Under the pieces are notes generated by a model. The model was not told the origin of the DNA and did no database searches. It saw nothing but the letters and a program-made list of their open reading frames with translations. Positions 58,374 through 60,040 of a DNA stretch of 60,040 nt are shown here, piece after piece. The stretch is from Gilliamella apis (lineage in GTDB: Bacteria > Pseudomonadota > Gammaproteobacteria > Enterobacterales > Orbaceae): assembly GCF_002142155.1 (NCBI RefSeq), contig NZ_NASD01000017.1:1-60040 (forward strand), read 5' to 3'. The position numbers and the translations under genes are program-made. How positions within the stretch are numbered: the stretch's first letter is position 1; each line of letters begins with the position of its first letter.

Positions 58374-58384
58374 TCAATTAAACA

Positions 58385-58416
58385 TGGCGTTATCACTAGT
58401 GAACTCGATAACGCCA
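58385..58416. terminator. Hairpin between converging genes
   Basis: TGGCGTTATC (58385-58394) and GATAACGCCA (58407-58416) form a perfect 10-bp stem between the secreted-protein gene and frdD, which converge. It has no T tract on either strand; its position suggests a shared 3' end. Confidence 0.5.
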
Positions 58417-58438
58417 ATGAATGAACATCACTCTAGTT

Positions 58439-58792
58439 TTATCTTACAAATAAAATATAAATCGCATGAGCTGTCCATGCTAACGCTAAACCATACGTAA
58501 GTAGCTTTTCTCGCTTTGGATAGATATTAAATTGATGTAACAAAGTTAGAATCTGTTGCAATCCACACCAAATTGGTAGCGAAATCATTAAGCACAAAAA
58601 TAATTTACCTAATTCAGTATTAGCTAACTTTAAAATATATGAACGCGTTATCGCGTCACCAAAAGGAATGATAAACGCAACAATGATTAATACCACTGGT
58701 GCGAAAATAGCTGCCCAAAGCCCACCTAAAGCAAATAATCCTTTTGCCACTTTTGAGTCTGACTGTATTGGTTGAGTTTGTTGATTTTTCAT
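58439..58792 (-). CDS. frdD: FrdD-like fumarate reductase membrane anchor, altered
   Basis: A 117-residue three-helix protein of the length of E. coli FrdD (119). GLFALGGLWAAIFAPVVLI (about 18-36) and the LMISLPIWCGL motif (about 68-78) match GLFGAGGMWSAIIAPVMIL and LMIVLPLWCGL. After WCGL, E. coli has His-Arg, which lies at the quinone site, followed by further His; here Gln79-Gln80 follow and only one His remains at about 86. It is 14 bp after the frdC-like gene. frdA and frdB are not adjacent. Confidence 0.82.
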   Translation of the reverse strand: MKNQQTQPIQSDSKVAKGLFALGGLWAAIFAPVVLIIVAFIIPFGDAITRSYILKLANTELGKLFLCLMISLPIWCGLQQILTLLHQFNIYPKREKLLTYGLALAWTAHAIYILFVR

Positions 58793-58806
58793 TGATCAAA
58801 TACCAC

Positions 58807-59244
58807 TTATTTAATTATCAATAATAGTAAGCAATATGAAAGTAAAATTGTTACACCCCATAAGCCAATAATAAGTAAATATCCTTGTTTCTTTTTATGA
58901 ATATTTTGCTTAAAAATAATCTTTGGCATTAACCTAAACCAGTTTATTGAATGAAATAAAGCGAGTAGTAATGCAATACAGTTTAGCACTACAACAACTG
59001 GGCTTTGTAAGAAAAAGATAAAACGATAAAACTCATCTTGTCCCATTCTATTTGTATACATACAGATAACACCATACATCAACACCAAACTAACCCAAAT
59101 CATGGAAAAAGGCGTTAATTTATCAATGATTGACAGAAATAACGGCTGTTTTGTCTGTAACGATGTGATCTCGGATTGTGTACCAGTATTGTTATTATTT
59201 AAATCATTATTTGCTGGATAATTATCATTATTCTTCTTAATCAT
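58807..59244 (-). CDS. frdC: FrdC-like fumarate reductase membrane anchor, altered
   Basis: A 145-residue three-helix protein (E. coli FrdC 131). FLQSPVVVVLNCIALLLALF (about 78-97) and HSINWFRLMPK match E. coli [31 protein letters not shown], and His82 of E. coli is kept. The first-helix motif with Arg28-Glu29 (LREGTAVPAVW), needed for menaquinol oxidation, aligns with DKLTPFSMIW, so Arg becomes Asp and Glu becomes Lys. An Asn-rich low-complexity extension occupies residues 1-35. frdB, which should end just upstream, is absent: the preceding gene is an unrelated membrane protein. Confidence 0.8.
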   Translation of the reverse strand: MIKKNNDNYPANNDLNNNNTGTQSEITSLQTKQPLFLSIIDKLTPFSMIWVSLVLMYGVICMYTNRMGQDEFYRFIFFLQSPVVVVLNCIALLLALFHSINWFRLMPKIIFKQNIHKKKQGYLLIIGLWGVTILLSYCLLLLIIK

Positions 59245-59441
59245 AACTTTCTCAATGTGAGTAACATTATTATGTAATTAACGTTTCTAGGGATGAATGT
59301 TTAATGTTGTATTATAAACATTAAGTGATTCAAATCGTCAAATTAAAGTCCTGCATAATATCGGTTTTTAAGGTAATAACACTAGGCAGAAAGTGCGTTG
59401 AAATGGTTTGCATGACATTGCAAATGTGATTAACTAATAAA

Positions 59442-60026
59442 TTATTTGCTAGTAACAAATAACTTATAATCAGTTAAATATGAGCCTATTGGTGTTTCTT
59501 TGACTCTTACTTGAGCTTTAGTACCATATTTGATTTTGTCATTTAAATTTATGCATAGAAAAAAGTAATAATTGTTATCTTTATCAAGAATCTTTAAACC
59601 ATGTTTACAACGTCCATGCCTACCTCTACTTGGCCCTGGCGTGGTAATTTTATATTCAGTGGTATAAGTTTTATATTCAGTAGGATAGAAATAAATGATC
59701 TCTGCTGGTAGAACTAAAAAAATTATGAGATTAAACGAAAAAATCATAAAAGTACGTGTAAGGTAATGTTTAATTCGTTCTAAAAATGATTTTTTTAACA
59801 TTTTTTTTCTAGAAAAAGCGAGGAGAAAACTAAGCAGGATGGCTACAGTAAAAAATGCATATTCAACTTTAGGAAAAATAATTGTTTTTTGGTGAAATCG
59901 CAAAGTAAAAAGAATATTAAGAATAAACAAGAGTGCCACTGAAAGCTGTACTATTGTTGTTATATTTTTCTTTAATACAACTTTTTTTAATAGATCTTGA
60001 TTATAATTTTTAAAGTTTTGTGGCAT
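59442..60026 (-). CDS. Unknown membrane protein
   Basis: A 194-residue protein. Three hydrophobic segments (about 22-42, 54-71 and 91-111) are followed by a soluble, probably extracytoplasmic domain of about 80 residues containing GPSRGRHGRCKHGLK, two Cys, and YYFFLCINLNDKIKYGTKAQ. The first Cys lies in a Gly/Arg/His-rich loop. It is encoded on the strand of frdCD, 197 bp upstream of frdC. I recognise no family. It seems complete within the window. Confidence 0.6.
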   Translation of the reverse strand: MPQNFKNYNQDLLKKVVLKKNITTIVQLSVALLFILNILFTLRFHQKTIIFPKVEYAFFTVAILLSFLLAFSRKKMLKKSFLERIKHYLTRTFMIFSFNLIIFLVLPAEIIYFYPTEYKTYTTEYKITTPGPSRGRHGRCKHGLKILDKDNNYYFFLCINLNDKIKYGTKAQVRVKETPIGSYLTDYKLFVTSK

Positions 60027-60040
60027 ATAAGATCTCTATC

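Overview
The window is a chromosomal segment of an AT-rich gammaproteobacterium. The gene set (maoP, comM, mrcB, tolB-pal-cpoB, yejABEF, secDF) and the end of an rRNA operon followed by tRNA-Asp, tRNA-Trp, maoP and comM match the neighbourhood of Escherichia coli rrnC. The low G+C, the reduced respiratory genes and the protein character suggest Orbaceae (Gilliamella, Frischella, Orbus and relatives, insect gut symbionts). This assignment is inference from gene content, not from a search.

Layout. 1-430: 5S rRNA, tRNA-Asp, tRNA-Trp. 448-9698: maoP, comM, the zinc uptake genes znuBC and znuA diverging around a Zur-type palindrome, then mepM, mrcB and mutM (cell wall and repair). 10090-13042: tolB, pal, cpoB and tRNA-Lys, without tolQRA. 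13096-13965: the 3' half of a TonB-dependent receptor gene abutting tRNA-Lys. 14491-19412: a three-gene oxidative citrate branch (mitochondrial-type aconitase, isocitrate dehydrogenase, citrate synthase). 19551-36254: murJ, a tandem pair of unknown membrane proteins, dusC, moeB, a four-gene amidohydrolase/DUF3100/cysteine hydrolase operon, aspS-nudB, ubiD, a Sel1-repeat protein and ppc. 36584-42509: nuoJKLMN alone. 42692-46145: yajC-secD-secF and tRNA-Ala. 46230-51186: an accessory stretch with a PchB-like chorismate enzyme, a ClbS/DfsB-family protein, a small helix-hairpin-helix protein, decayed phage-like ORFs, a type I-E CRISPR array and cas3. 51597-57439: the yejABEF peptide importer. 57513-60026: a secreted unknown, frdC and frdD, and a membrane unknown.

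Most striking. The nuoJKLMN block encodes full-length, uninterrupted membrane subunits of complex I but has no nuoA-I beside it, and many residues needed for proton transfer in E. coli are replaced. NuoK, which aligns without gaps over 100 residues, has lost both essential glutamates (E36 to V, E72 to Q). NuoJ, L, M and N show matching losses. The frdC/frdD pair at the far end repeats the pattern: membrane anchors kept, quinone-site residues replaced, frdA and frdB not adjacent. The isocitrate dehydrogenase carries Asp-Ile...Ala at the positions that set NADP versus NAD use, predicting an NAD-linked enzyme. Together these point to a remodelled NADH and quinone economy.

Defence. The CRISPR locus has eight repeats and seven 32-bp spacers and an intact Cas3, but no Cascade (cas8e/cse2/cas7/cas5/cas6e) and no cas1-cas2 within the window. 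A degenerate repeat lies 511 bp beyond the array, across the phage-like debris.
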